Positions 1-10,729 of a DNA stretch of 56,817 bases are shown here, one piece after another. The notes under the pieces are model-generated. The model searched no databases and had not been told where the DNA came from. It saw only the letters and a program-made list of their open reading frames with translations. Position 1 is the first letter of the stretch. Every line of letters begins with the position of its first letter. The position numbers and the translations under genes were made by a program. The stretch covers positions 1 through 56,817 of the forward strand of contig RECW01000130.1 in NCBI GenBank assembly GCA_007693835.1, given 5' to 3'. The stretch is from Paracoccaceae bacterium. Its GTDB lineage: Bacteria > Pseudomonadota > Alphaproteobacteria > Rhodobacterales > Rhodobacteraceae.

Positions 1-35
1 GCCCGCGTAGCGCTCGACGGATTGAAGCCGGCTCA
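1..35 (-). CDS. Start of an unidentified protein, cut by the left edge
   Basis: On the minus strand an ATG at 35 opens a frame that runs off the left edge without a stop and reads MSRLQSVERYAG. A purine-rich stretch (GGGGGCGGG on the coding strand) lies just upstream and could act as a ribosome binding site. Twelve residues are too few to identify a family. The gene would be transcribed in the same direction as tRNA-Thr. A perfect LexA-like repeat sits about 200 bases upstream. It may equally be a chance frame, so the call rests only on the start context and position. Confidence 0.35.
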
Positions 36-316
36 TGCGCCCGCCCCCGCCGCACGAGGCGTCGTCTCGTCAAGCGGGATGGGCGATGACGCGCGCGGAG
101 CTGCGCGGCGCGTATCTTGAGCGCCGTCGGCTGTTTGCGCAGCGGCGGCGCTTTCGTTTTCGGGGCTTCGCGACTCGGAACAGACGTGAACGGTCTCCCC
201 GCGTTTTCCCCCGCTAAGGAGCTTCTGCTTGGGGGCCGTTCCGTTTCGGTTCGCTTCTATGCGTCGGGACGCCGCGGCGGTGGCGGTCGAATAACGCTTT
301 TCCGTCAGGCGTTTGC
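36..316. other. Non-coding stretch with SOS-like repeats
   Basis: About 280 bases lie between the edge gene and tRNA-Thr with no convincing gene. The track ORFs here (33..431 minus, 35..217 and 117..338 plus) have no recognisable domain. The stretch contains a perfect GTTC-N7-GTTC at 238-252 and a second GAAC-N6-GAAC at 178-191 with off-by-one spacing. It probably holds the 3' end processing region of the tRNA and the promoter of the edge gene. Confidence 0.4.
238..252. promoter_or_regulatory. Candidate LexA (SOS) box, GTTC-N7-GTTC
   Basis: The sequence GTTCCGTTTCGGTTC matches exactly the direct-repeat LexA operator known from alphaproteobacteria (GTTC-N7-GTTC, equal to GAAC-N7-GAAC on the other strand). 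The recA box at 30062-30076 is of the same form. The only candidate target is the minus-strand gene at the left edge, about 200 bases away. Eight fixed bases can be expected by chance about once in a window of this size counting both strands, so this is a candidate only. Confidence 0.35.
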
Positions 317-391
<75 letters not shown>

Positions 392-402
392 GTCGCGCGA
401 GG

Positions 403-431
403 CGGATACGGCCTCGGTCGCGCCGTTGCAA
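403..431 (-). promoter_or_regulatory. Putative sigma70 promoter of tRNA-Thr
   Basis: Reading the minus strand, a -35 box TTGCAA (426-431) is followed by exactly 17 bases and a -10 box TATCCG (403-408). The predicted transcription start falls a few bases before the 5' end of the tRNA at 391, which suits a tRNA gene with a very short leader. The boxes match the consensus only partly. Confidence 0.5.
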
Positions 432-635
432 CCCCCCATCGCTGGACGCGGCGCGGCGTCGCCGCTAGAGGGACCGGATGACACGCCGCCCGCCCGAGGA
501 CGACGATCGCCGGCAGCGACTCGCCGAGGCGTTGCGCGCGAACCTGCGACGGCGAAAGGCGCAGAGCCGCGCCCGCGCCGATGGGGAGGCGCCCGAAGGT
601 CCCCAAGCAGTCGACGCCGAAGAGCCGGAGACCCA

Positions 636-3000
<2,365 letters not shown>

Positions 3001-3006
3001 TGCTGG

Positions 3007-3030
3007 GCCGCCGCCTGTTCGGGCGGCGGC
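3007..3030 (+). terminator. Hairpin directly after ilvC
   Basis: GCCGCCGCC (3007-3015) and GGCGGCGGC (3022-3030) form a perfect 9-bp stem with the loop TGTTCG, starting 6 bases after the ilvC stop. No T-run follows, so it may attenuate, protect the ilvC mRNA 3' end, or act with Rho rather than be a classical terminator. Confidence 0.45.
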
Positions 3031-3053
3031 GCTTCGACCCTGGGGAGAGACCG

Positions 3054-3341
3054 GTGAAGATCGTCACGTCGCTAGCGATCTCCTTCTTCGTGTTCGCCGT
3101 GATGAACGGCGTGCGCGTCGCCACGGGCCTCGGCTCGCCGGAGGCCGGGCCGCTGCTCGCCTCGGTGATCGGGTGGATGATGTTCTGCATCTCCGTCGCG
3201 CTCTGCGGCGTCGGTTTGCTCTACATCTTCGACATCACCGAAAAGGGCCGGCTGAAGGAAGGCTTCGCCCGCTACAACCTCTATGCGACCGGCGTCTTCG
3301 CGCTCTGGATCGCCGTGTCGCTGATCCCCGAAGCCGCCTGA
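3054..3341 (+). CDS. Small membrane protein of unknown function
   Basis: This 95-residue protein has about three hydrophobic segments (near residues 3-25, 32-58 and 75-90) separated by a basic loop (TEKGRLKEGFARYN). I do not recognise a family. The GTG at 3054 follows GGGGAGA at good spacing and is preferred. An in-frame ATG at 3000 overlapping the ilvC stop would add 18 residues, but these would be encoded by the hairpin after ilvC. It lies between ilvC and the RraA-like gene and may share their transcript. Function is unknown. Confidence 0.65.
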   Translation: MKIVTSLAISFFVFAVMNGVRVATGLGSPEAGPLLASVIGWMMFCISVALCGVGLLYIFDITEKGRLKEGFARYNLYATGVFALWIAVSLIPEAA

Positions 3342-3366
3342 GCGCGCCCGCCGCCACGGAGACGCC

Positions 3367-3873
3367 ATGGCCCCGCTTCCCATCTCCCAGCCGGTCGCCG
3401 ATCTCTGCGACGCGCACGCCGACCGCGTGCGGGTTCTCTCCGCCGGTCCCCGCTTCTTCACCAGCGCCGTGCGCTTCGCGGGGCCGGCGCGGCTGATCGC
3501 GCTGCATGCCGCCGACCGGTCGCTCGCGGACAGCCTCAAGCGGCCGTGCCCCGGCGCGGTGGCCGTGGTCTCCGTGTCCGCGCGGGACGTCGCGGTGTTC
3601 GGCGACGGCATGGCGCGCGACGCCGAGGCGAACGGCTGGGCGGGGGTGGTGATCGACGGCTGCGTGCGCGACGTGGCGCTGATCCGCCCGCGCTCGATCG
3701 GCGTCGTCGCCGCCGGCGTCGCGCCGCGGATCGCGCGCGACGGCCCGCCGGGGGGCGAAGTCTCGGCGATGCGCGCCTTCGACGCGTGGGTTCAAGCCGG
3801 CGACTGGATCGTCGCCGACGAGGACGGCGTGATCGCGCTGGATGCCGCGCTGGCGGCGAGCCTCTGCGGGTGA
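3367..3873 (+). CDS. RraA-like family protein (ribonuclease E inhibitor or HMG/CHA aldolase fold)
   Basis: The 168-residue product has the RraA/DmpA-like core. A variable N-terminal half leads to GWAGVVIDGCVRD around residue 90, matching the family signature VDGxVRD where Arg and Asp bind substrate or metal. The end is ADEDGVIAL, also typical. E. coli RraA binds RNase E, while many relatives are 4-hydroxy-4-methyl-2-oxoglutarate aldolases; the sequence alone does not decide. Its stop codon overlaps the GTG of the hemerythrin gene, so the two are probably translated together. Confidence 0.85.
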   Translation: MAPLPISQPVADLCDAHADRVRVLSAGPRFFTSAVRFAGPARLIALHAADRSLADSLKRPCPGAVAVVSVSARDVAVFGDGMARDAEANGWAGVVIDGCVRDVALIRPRSIGVVAAGVAPRIARDGPPGGEVSAMRAFDAWVQAGDWIVADEDGVIALDAALAASLCG

Positions 3874-4424
3874 GCCTCGCGCTCGGCGCGCGGGTCGGTC
3901 TGCCCGACGATCTGCTGTTCCTGCTGGCCGCCCACCCGCGCGAGACGTGGGAGGGCGGCCTCGGCGACGTCGGCCGCTTCTGGCTTTCGCGCCACGGGAT
4001 GTTCCGTCAGGCGCAGGCGATGCTGCTCTCCGAGGCGCGGGGTTTCGTCGCGACGCCCGACGTCGCGCGCTTCCGCCCGCGGTTCGCGCGCCTCGCCGGC
4101 TTCCTGCTCGGCGAGCTGGAGACCCACCACACCGTCGAGGACCACCACTATTTCCCGCGCCTCGCGCTGCTGGAGCCGCGGCTGCAGCGCGGCTTCGACC
4201 TGCTCGACGCCGACCACCACGCTTTGCACGACACGCTGGCGGCGACGGCTGACACGGCGAACGCGGTGTTGCGCGCGGATGGCGAACGCGACGCGCGCGA
4301 GGCGGCGCTGCGGGCCGAGGCGGCGATCGATCGGCTCGGCGGCCTGCTCGACCGGCATCTGGCGGACGAGGAGGACATCGTCGCGCCGCTGCTCATCGCC
4401 CGCGGCGAGGAGACGCTGCGCTAG
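3870..4424 (+). CDS. Hemerythrin HHE-domain protein
   Basis: The 184-residue frame starts with a GTG that overlaps the RraA stop (GTGA). Histidine and acidic ligands of a di-iron hemerythrin four-helix bundle are visible: HHTVEDHHYFP, DADHHALHD and RHLADEED. This suggests oxygen, NO or oxidative sensing or iron handling in the cytoplasm; no membrane segment or signal peptide is seen. There is no separate ribosome binding site outside the RraA gene, which supports coupling. It ends facing pepA with about 120 empty bases between. Confidence 0.85.
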   Translation: MSLALGARVGLPDDLLFLLAAHPRETWEGGLGDVGRFWLSRHGMFRQAQAMLLSEARGFVATPDVARFRPRFARLAGFLLGELETHHTVEDHHYFPRLALLEPRLQRGFDLLDADHHALHDTLAATADTANAVLRADGERDAREAALRAEAAIDRLGGLLDRHLADEEDIVAPLLIARGEETLR

Positions 4425-4547
4425 CGGCTGCGCATCGACCGTCCGCCTGGCCTCACCTCCACCGCTCCGCGACCGGCTTCCGCAGCGCGCCGCCGCGCCC
4501 CTTGCCGTCAGGCGCAGGCCGCCCCGGCACGGGCGACCGCGGGCCGC

Positions 4548-6020
4548 TCAGCGTTCGTAATCGCGCACCAGCCTGTCGAGCGCGCGCACGCCCCAGCCGG
4601 TCGCCCCGCCGGGGGCGAGGTCCGAGCCTTCCTTCATCAGGGCGACGCCGGCGATGTCGATGTGGATCCAGGGCGTGCCGTCCTTGACGAAGCGCTTCAG
4701 GAACTGCGCCGCCGTGATCGAGCCCGCCGGCCGGCCGCCGGTGTTCTTCATGTCGGCGAGACGCGACTTCAGCGCCTTGTCGTACTCGGGGCCGAGCGGC
4801 AGGCGCCACGCGGCTTCGCCCGCGTCCTTGCACGCCTTCTCGAACTGCGCGGCGAAGCCGTCGTCGGTGGCGAAGTAGCCGGCGGTGTGATGGCCGAGCG
4901 CGATGATCATGGCGCCGGTCAGCGTCGCGAGGTCGACCATGGCGGCGGGCTTGAACGTCTCCTGCACGTACCAGAGCACGTCGGCGAGCACGAGGCGGCC
5001 TTCGGCGTCGGTGTTGATCACCTCCACCGTGTCGCCCTTCATCGACTTCACGATGTCGCCGGGGCGCTGGGCGCGGTCCGACGGCATGTTCTCGACCAGG
5101 CCGACGACGCCGACGACGTTGGCCTGCGCCTTGCGCAGCGCCAGCGTGCGCATCACGCCCGCCACGACGCCGGCGCCGCCCATGTCCATGGTCATCTCCT
5201 CCATGCCCGCCGCGGGCTTGATGGAGATGCCGCCGGTGTCGAACACCACGCCCTTGCCGATGAGCGCCAGCGGCGCGTCGCCGGGCCGCCCGCCCATCCA
5301 CTTCATGACGACGACCTTGGATTCGGACGCCGAGCCCTGGCCGACCGCGAGCAGGCACCGCATGCCGAGCTTCGCCAGCTCGTCCTCGCCGAGGATCTCC
5401 ACGTCGAGCCCGAGTTCGCCCATGGCGCCGAGGCGGGCGGCGAAGTCGTCGGTGGTCAGCACGTTGGCGGGCTCGTTGACGAGATCGCGGGTGAAGAACA
5501 CGCCCTCGGCGAGCGCGGCGTGCGGCTTCGAGAGCTTGGCCACGGCCTCTGGCGTCTCGGTGGCGAAGCGCAGGCGACGCGGCTTGTCGTCGGCGGTCTC
5601 CTCGTCGCGCTTCTTGTAGGCGTCGAAGTCGTAGAGGCGCAGCGCCGCGCCGAAGGCGATCTCGGCCTGGATCTCGGCGGCGCCGTCGCCGTAGACGGTG
5701 GCGACCGCCGAGGCGAGCTTGCCCGCCGCCGCGCCGCCCGCGCGCCGCGCGTCCGCCGCCGTCTCGCCGAGCGCCGCCACGACGAGACGGTCGGCCTTCA
5801 GACCCGATGGGAACGCCAGCACCGCCGCGTCGCCGGGCTTGTTGCGGAAGCCCTTGGAGGCGACGAGCCGCGACACCGCGCCGCCCGTCGCCTCGTCCGC
5901 CGCGCTCGCCGCCGGCCCGAGCGACCCGTCAGGGCGCACGAACACCACCGCGGCGCCTTCGGCGGCGTCGAGCGGCGCTTCGTCGAGCGCGAGGCAGGCG
6001 ATCTCTACGGGGCTGGTCAT
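4548..6020 (-). CDS. pepA: Leucyl aminopeptidase PepA (M17)
   Basis: The 490-residue protein has the M17 cytosol aminopeptidase layout: a variable N-terminal domain, then the catalytic domain. The domain shows GKGVVFDTGGISIKP, with metal-binding and catalytic Lys/Asp, and the family signature NTDAEGRL with metal-binding Asp and Glu, followed by GHHTAGYFAT. It removes N-terminal residues from peptides using two metal ions. The ATG at 6020 (MTSPVEIACL) was chosen over the track start at 6101, which would run into the divergent lptF start. The 79 bases to lptF form a divergent promoter region. Confidence 0.95.
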   Translation of the reverse strand: MTSPVEIACLALDEAPLDAAEGAAVVFVRPDGSLGPAASAADEATGGAVSRLVASKGFRNKPGDAAVLAFPSGLKADRLVVAALGETAADARRAGGAAAGKLASAVATVYGDGAAEIQAEIAFGAALRLYDFDAYKKRDEETADDKPRRLRFATETPEAVAKLSKPHAALAEGVFFTRDLVNEPANVLTTDDFAARLGAMGELGLDVEILGEDELAKLGMRCLLAVGQGSASESKVVVMKWMGGRPGDAPLALIGKGVVFDTGGISIKPAAGMEEMTMDMGGAGVVAGVMRTLALRKAQANVVGVVGLVENMPSDRAQRPGDIVKSMKGDTVEVINTDAEGRLVLADVLWYVQETFKPAAMVDLATLTGAMIIALGHHTAGYFATDDGFAAQFEKACKDAGEAAWRLPLGPEYDKALKSRLADMKNTGGRPAGSITAAQFLKRFVKDGTPWIHIDIAGVALMKEGSDLAPGGATGWGVRALDRLVRDYER

Positions 6021-6099
6021 GGACGTCTCCGGGTGCGAATGTTCCTCGCAAGCCCTAGCCCCTCCGGCGTCGCGCGCCAAGAAGGAGAGACTGTCCGGC

Positions 6100-7314
6100 A
6101 TGGACGACCGGTCGGCCCGCCCACACGATCAGAAGCCGTCCAACCCGGCCGAAGACCTGCCGCACGGCGGCGACGTGAGGGCGGATGCGCGGCCCGGCCG
6201 CTCGCCGCGGATCACCCGGTATGTGCTCCGCGAGCTTTTCCGGCCGTTCGTCTTCTTCATCGTCGTGCTGACCGGCGTGATCTGGCTGGCCCAGTCGCTG
6301 CGCGTCGTCGACACGGTCGTCGCCAGCGGCCAGGCGGCGGTGGTGTTTCTCGAGTTCTCCGTTCTGCTGATGCCGCGCGTGATGGGGCTGGTGCTGCCGC
6401 TCGCGGCGTTCGGCGCGGCGCTCTACACGATCAACCGGCTGTTCGCCGAAAGCGAGATCGTCGCGATGATCGCCGCGGGGATGAGCGGCTTGGCGCTCGC
6501 GCGGCCCATCGCGCTGTTCGGCGGAACGGTCGCCGCCATCGCGGCGGTGTCGTCCCTTTGGCTTGAGCCGAACGCGTCGACGGCCTTCCGAGACCGGCTC
6601 TCGGACATCCGCAACGACATCGCCGGCGCGCTGATCGTCGAAGGGCGGTTCCTGCACCCCGCCGAAGGGCTGACGATCTTCGTGCGCCGCAACCTCGGCG
6701 ACGACGGCATGCGCGGCGTCTTCGTGCATGACCGCCGGGACGGCGACGGCGTGACCTACACGGCGCGCGAGGCGGTGCTGACGGCGGGCGAGGACGGGCC
6801 GCGGCTGGTGATGCTCGATGGCGCGGCGCAGCGCGTCGAGCCGGGCGGCGGCCTGTCGCTGCTGCGTTTCCAGTCGCTCGTCTACGATCTCGGTCGGTTC
6901 ATCGACACGGCGCGGGACCGCCGCCGCGCGCCGTCGGAACGCTACTTCTTCGAACTCGTCGCGCCGACCGATGAACAGCTTGAAGGGTTCGCCCGCGGCC
7001 GCTTCGTCGCCGAGGGGCACGAGCAGCTCAGCGCGCCCCTCTACGCCCTGACGCTGCCGCTGGTCGCGACCGCGGGCATTCTCGGCGCCGGGTTCAGCCG
7101 GCGCGGCTACGGCCCGCGCATCGCGGCGGCGCTGGCGGCGGGGGCGGGGCTGCGGCTGCTGGGGTTCCTGTTGAAGTCGGCGACCACCGCGAACCCCGCG
7201 CTCTGGCCGCTGATGTACGCGCCGCCGGTGCTCGGCGCGCTCGCCGCCCTCTGGGTGCTCGACCGCGGCGCGCTGCTGCGCCGCCGGCGTCCCCCGAAGA
7301 TCGCGGAGGTCTGA
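6100..7314 (+). CDS. lptF: LPS export ABC transporter permease LptF
   Basis: The 404-residue YjgP/YjgQ-family protein has the expected layout. After a 35-residue polar N-terminal extension comes RYVLRELFRPFVFFIVVL with the first membrane helix, two more helices, a large periplasmic domain (about residues 150-300), and three C-terminal helices. It pairs with LptG in the inner membrane LptB2FG complex that extracts lipopolysaccharide. The ATG at 6100 follows AAGGAGAG. The track ORF extends upstream across the divergent pepA start, which is not credible. It is followed 4 bases later by lptG. Confidence 0.93.
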   Translation: MDDRSARPHDQKPSNPAEDLPHGGDVRADARPGRSPRITRYVLRELFRPFVFFIVVLTGVIWLAQSLRVVDTVVASGQAAVVFLEFSVLLMPRVMGLVLPLAAFGAALYTINRLFAESEIVAMIAAGMSGLALARPIALFGGTVAAIAAVSSLWLEPNASTAFRDRLSDIRNDIAGALIVEGRFLHPAEGLTIFVRRNLGDDGMRGVFVHDRRDGDGVTYTAREAVLTAGEDGPRLVMLDGAAQRVEPGGGLSLLRFQSLVYDLGRFIDTARDRRRAPSERYFFELVAPTDEQLEGFARGRFVAEGHEQLSAPLYALTLPLVATAGILGAGFSRRGYGPRIAAALAAGAGLRLLGFLLKSATTANPALWPLMYAPPVLGALAALWVLDRGALLRRRRPPKIAEV

Positions 7315-7318
7315 GGGC

Positions 7319-8422
7319 GTGGGTTGGACGTTGTGGCGCTATGTGGCGAGGCGCTTCTTCGGCGCCGTGCTCGGCGTGGCCGCCATCGTGGCGACCATGG
7401 CGGCCCTCGGCGCGCTCGCCGAGCTTCTGCGACGCAGCGGCGGCGGCGAACCGGGCGTGCTTGTGCTGCTCGGCATGTCGCTGCTCGCCGCGCCCCAGAT
7501 CGCAATGACGGCGCTGCCCTTCATCGTGCTGCTGGCCGCGCTCGCCGCCTTCGCGCGCCTCTCCCGCGGGTCCGAGATCGTGGTGACGCGGGCGGCGGGC
7601 GTTTCGGTCTGGGCGCTCACCGCGCCCGGCGCGGCTGTCGCGGCGGCGGTGGGCGTGGCCGGCTTCGCGGCGCTCAACCCGCTCGTCGCCGCCTCGACGC
7701 TGCGCTACGAGACGCTCGAAGCCCGCCACCTTTCGGGACGCGCGAGCCTGCTGTCGGTATCCCGCGAGGGGTTGTGGCTGCGCCAGCCGGAAACCGAGGG
7801 CGGACAGACGGTCATCCGCGCCCGCGCCGCCAGCGCGGACGCGAGCGAACTGCGCGGCGTCACCTTCTTCGTCTCCGACCGCGCCGACGAGACGACAGGC
7901 CGGATAGACGCCGCTTCGGCCATGTTGCGCCCGGGCGCATGGGTTCTGTTCGACGCGATCGAGCGGCGGTTCGCCGACGAGGCGGCGACGGTCGACACGA
8001 GGCGCCACGCCCGCCTCGAACTGCCCACCGCGCTGACGAGCGCGCAGATCCTCGACAGCTTCGCCCCGCCCGAGACCATGTCGTTCTGGAGCCTTCCCGG
8101 TTTCATCGCGGCGCTCGAGGCGGCCGGGTTCTCGTCGGCGCGCCACCGCACCCATTGGCACGGGCAACTGGCGCAGCCGGTGCTGTTCGCGGCGATGGCG
8201 CTGATCGGCGCGGCCTTCGCCATGCGGCATCACCGTTTCGGCGGGCTCGGCGCGATGGCCTTCGGCGCGGTGCTGACCGGCTTCGGCTTCTACGTGATCG
8301 CCGATGTCGCCAAGGCGCTCGGGGCCTCCGGCGCGGCGCCGGCGCCGCTGGCGGCATGGGCCCCGCCGCTCGCCGCGCTCTGCGTCGCCGCCGGCCTGCT
8401 GCTTCAGCGTGAGGAGAACTAG
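7319..8422 (+). CDS. lptG: LPS export ABC transporter permease LptG
   Basis: This 367-residue YjgP/YjgQ-family permease begins with GTG (MGWTLWRYVARRFFGAV). Three N-terminal helices, a periplasmic domain with GLWLRQPE and later a LPTALTSAQILD segment, and three C-terminal helices match LptG. It is the partner of LptF, and the gene starts 4 bases after the lptF stop, so the two are cotranscribed. The outer-membrane component lptD follows after 41 bases, giving an lptF-lptG-lptD order seen in other alphaproteobacteria. Confidence 0.92.
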   Translation: MGWTLWRYVARRFFGAVLGVAAIVATMAALGALAELLRRSGGGEPGVLVLLGMSLLAAPQIAMTALPFIVLLAALAAFARLSRGSEIVVTRAAGVSVWALTAPGAAVAAAVGVAGFAALNPLVAASTLRYETLEARHLSGRASLLSVSREGLWLRQPETEGGQTVIRARAASADASELRGVTFFVSDRADETTGRIDAASAMLRPGAWVLFDAIERRFADEAATVDTRRHARLELPTALTSAQILDSFAPPETMSFWSLPGFIAALEAAGFSSARHRTHWHGQLAQPVLFAAMALIGAAFAMRHHRFGGLGAMAFGAVLTGFGFYVIADVAKALGASGAAPAPLAAWAPPLAALCVAAGLLLQREEN

Positions 8423-8463
8423 GCGATGGCGCTTCACGTTTCGCGACGCGTTCATGGGCTTCC

Positions 8464-10707
8464 GTGCTGACTCCGACTGCGATCCGCCCACCGCGCGGCC
8501 GACCGATCGCGCGCGGCGCGCCGTGGCGCGGCGTGCTCGCGGCCTGCCTCATGCTGCTGACGGCCTACGCCGCCGCGGCGCAGGACCGCGCAGGGCCGTT
8601 CGCCCTGCCCGAAGACACGCCCGTGGCTCTGGTCGCCGATCGCGTCTCGTTCGACGAGCGGGCCGGGACGGTCACCGCGAGCGGCTCGGTCGTCGTGCAC
8701 TACGGGCCCCGCAGCCTGACGGCGACGGAGATCGTCTACGACAGCGTCACGGGGCGGATCACCGCCGTCGGGCCGCTGACGCTGCGCTCGGAGGAGGGGA
8801 GCGTGATCGTCGCCGACGCGGCCGAACTCGACGCCGACCTGACGCAGGCGGTGGCTACGGGCGCGCGAGCCCTGATCGCCGACGGGGCGGGACGGCTGGC
8901 CGCGGTCGAGGGACGGCGCATCGACGGGCGCTACACCGTGCTGTCGAAGGCGGTCTATTCGTCCTGCGAGGTCTGCCCGGCCGCCCCGACGCCGCTCTGG
9001 GCCGTGCGCGCGAGGCGGGTTATCCACGACGAGGTCGAGCGGGTCGTGCACTACGAAAACGCCGTCTTCGAAGTCCTGGGAGCGCCGGTCGCATGGCTGC
9101 CGTTCTTCTCCCACCCCGACCCTACGGTGCGGCGGCGCACGGGGCTCCTGCCGCCGACTTTCCGAAACGCCTCCACCTACGGCTTCGCCGTTCAGATCCC
9201 CTATTTCATCGTGATCGACGACAGCCGCGACGCGACGCTGACGCCGTTCGTCACCTCGGACGACGGGCCTATTCTGATCGGCGAGTACCGGCAGGCCTTC
9301 AGGAGCGGCGATCTCAATTTTCTCGGCTCCGGCGGCTGGCTCGACACAGCGTCGGACGGGGGCGGCGAATGGCGTGGGTCTCTGGCCGGCGAGGGCCGCT
9401 TCGCCGTCTCGGGGGTCGGCGGCATCTCGTTCCTGCCCGGCACGGTCGCGGGGTTCGAAGGGGCGGCGGCGAGCGACAAGGGCTATCTGCGCCGCTACGG
9501 CTTCGACGACGACGACCGGCTCGAGAACCGCGCCTTCGTCGAGCGCTGGGGCGAACGGGGCTTCGAGAGCCTGTCCGCCTTCTATGTCCAGACCTTGCGC
9601 GAGGACGAGGCGCAGGGGACGATCCCCGTGGCGCTGCCCGAGTTCGCCTTGCGCCGCGAGGTTGCGGACGAGGCTTTCGGCGCCGTCGGCTTCGAGACGA
9701 ACGCGGTCTATCTGGCGCGCTCGGACGGGCGCGACGTCGGGCGGTTCTCGGCGCAGATCGACTGGGAGAACACCGTGATCCTCGACGAGGGCCTGCTCCT
9801 GCGCGGGTTCGGCCTTGCCCGCGCGGACGTCTACGACGTGGCCGACGACCCGGCGTTCACCGACAACCAGCCGACCCGCCTGTTCCCCATCGGCGGCGCC
9901 GAAGCCCGCTATCCGCTCGTCGCCGCCGGCCCGGGCTGGGATAGCGGCGCGCGCCACGTGATCGAACCGGCCGCGCAGGTGGTGTTCGCGTCGACCGGGA
10001 TCAATTCCGCCGACATTCCCAACGAGGACAGCGGGATCGTCGAATTCGACGAGACCAACCTGCTCGACATCAACCGTTTTCCGGGTTTCGACCGCGTGGA
10101 GAGCGGCTCGCGCGTCAACCTCGCCCTGCGCTACGAACGGATGGCCGACGACCCGCTGCGTCTCGACGCCATCGTGGGTCGGGTCTTCCGGCTGTCCGAC
10201 GAAGGCGCCTTCTCGGGCCGCTCCGGCCTCGCGGAAAGGCGATCCGACTACGTGTCCGCGCTGACGGTCGGCTTCGCCCCCTGGGTCGAGGCCTCCCATC
10301 GGCTGCGGCTCTCCGAAGATTTCGGCTTGAACCGCAACGAGGTCGGCGCGACGGTCGATCTCGGGCGCGCCCGCATGAACGGGCGGTACGTGTTCCTCCG
10401 CGAGGACGCGACAGCCGGGGCGCTCCGCGACCGCGAGGAGGTCGCGCTGACGGCCGAGGTCGACCTGATCCGCAACTGGACTTTCGGGGCGGCGGCGCGG
10501 CGCGACCTCGCGGAGGACGAGTGGGTGCGCGTCGGCGCGAGCCTTGGCTACGCCGACGAATGCGCCGAACTCGAATTCGGTCTCGGCCGCGACTTCACCG
10601 GGACGGCGGACGCGCCGGCGTCGACCAGCGTGAGCCTCAGGGTGCGGCTGTTCGGCGTTGCGGATGGCGGACGCCGGGGATCGGGCGTATGTGCGACCCG
10701 ACGCTGA
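8464..10707 (+). CDS. lptD: LPS assembly outer membrane protein LptD
   Basis: The 747-residue product has a signal peptide (hydrophobic core GVLAACLMLLTAYAAAAQ). An OstA/LptA-like beta-jellyroll follows (roughly residues 50-160, repeated ADRVSFDERAGTVTASGSV patterns), then a large C-terminal beta-barrel domain. The Cys pair SSCEVCPAAP near residue 165 sits where the family often has cysteines. It inserts LPS into the outer membrane. The start is GTG. The next gene, a SurA-like chaperone, assists barrel folding, so the neighbours fit one envelope operon. Confidence 0.92.
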   Translation: MLTPTAIRPPRGRPIARGAPWRGVLAACLMLLTAYAAAAQDRAGPFALPEDTPVALVADRVSFDERAGTVTASGSVVVHYGPRSLTATEIVYDSVTGRITAVGPLTLRSEEGSVIVADAAELDADLTQAVATGARALIADGAGRLAAVEGRRIDGRYTVLSKAVYSSCEVCPAAPTPLWAVRARRVIHDEVERVVHYENAVFEVLGAPVAWLPFFSHPDPTVRRRTGLLPPTFRNASTYGFAVQIPYFIVIDDSRDATLTPFVTSDDGPILIGEYRQAFRSGDLNFLGSGGWLDTASDGGGEWRGSLAGEGRFAVSGVGGISFLPGTVAGFEGAAASDKGYLRRYGFDDDDRLENRAFVERWGERGFESLSAFYVQTLREDEAQGTIPVALPEFALRREVADEAFGAVGFETNAVYLARSDGRDVGRFSAQIDWENTVILDEGLLLRGFGLARADVYDVADDPAFTDNQPTRLFPIGGAEARYPLVAAGPGWDSGARHVIEPAAQVVFASTGINSADIPNEDSGIVEFDETNLLDINRFPGFDRVESGSRVNLALRYERMADDPLRLDAIVGRVFRLSDEGAFSGRSGLAERRSDYVSALTVGFAPWVEASHRLRLSEDFGLNRNEVGATVDLGRARMNGRYVFLREDATAGALRDREEVALTAEVDLIRNWTFGAAARRDLAEDEWVRVGASLGYADECAELEFGLGRDFTGTADAPASTSVSLRVRLFGVADGGRRGSGVCATRR

Positions 10708-10729
10708 GGCGCGACGAAAGGAGACGCCC

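Noticed and set aside
4662-6566. Plus-strand ORF of 634 residues antisense to pepA
   Set aside because: pepA on the other strand has full catalytic motifs; this frame is rich in Arg, His and Gly and has none.
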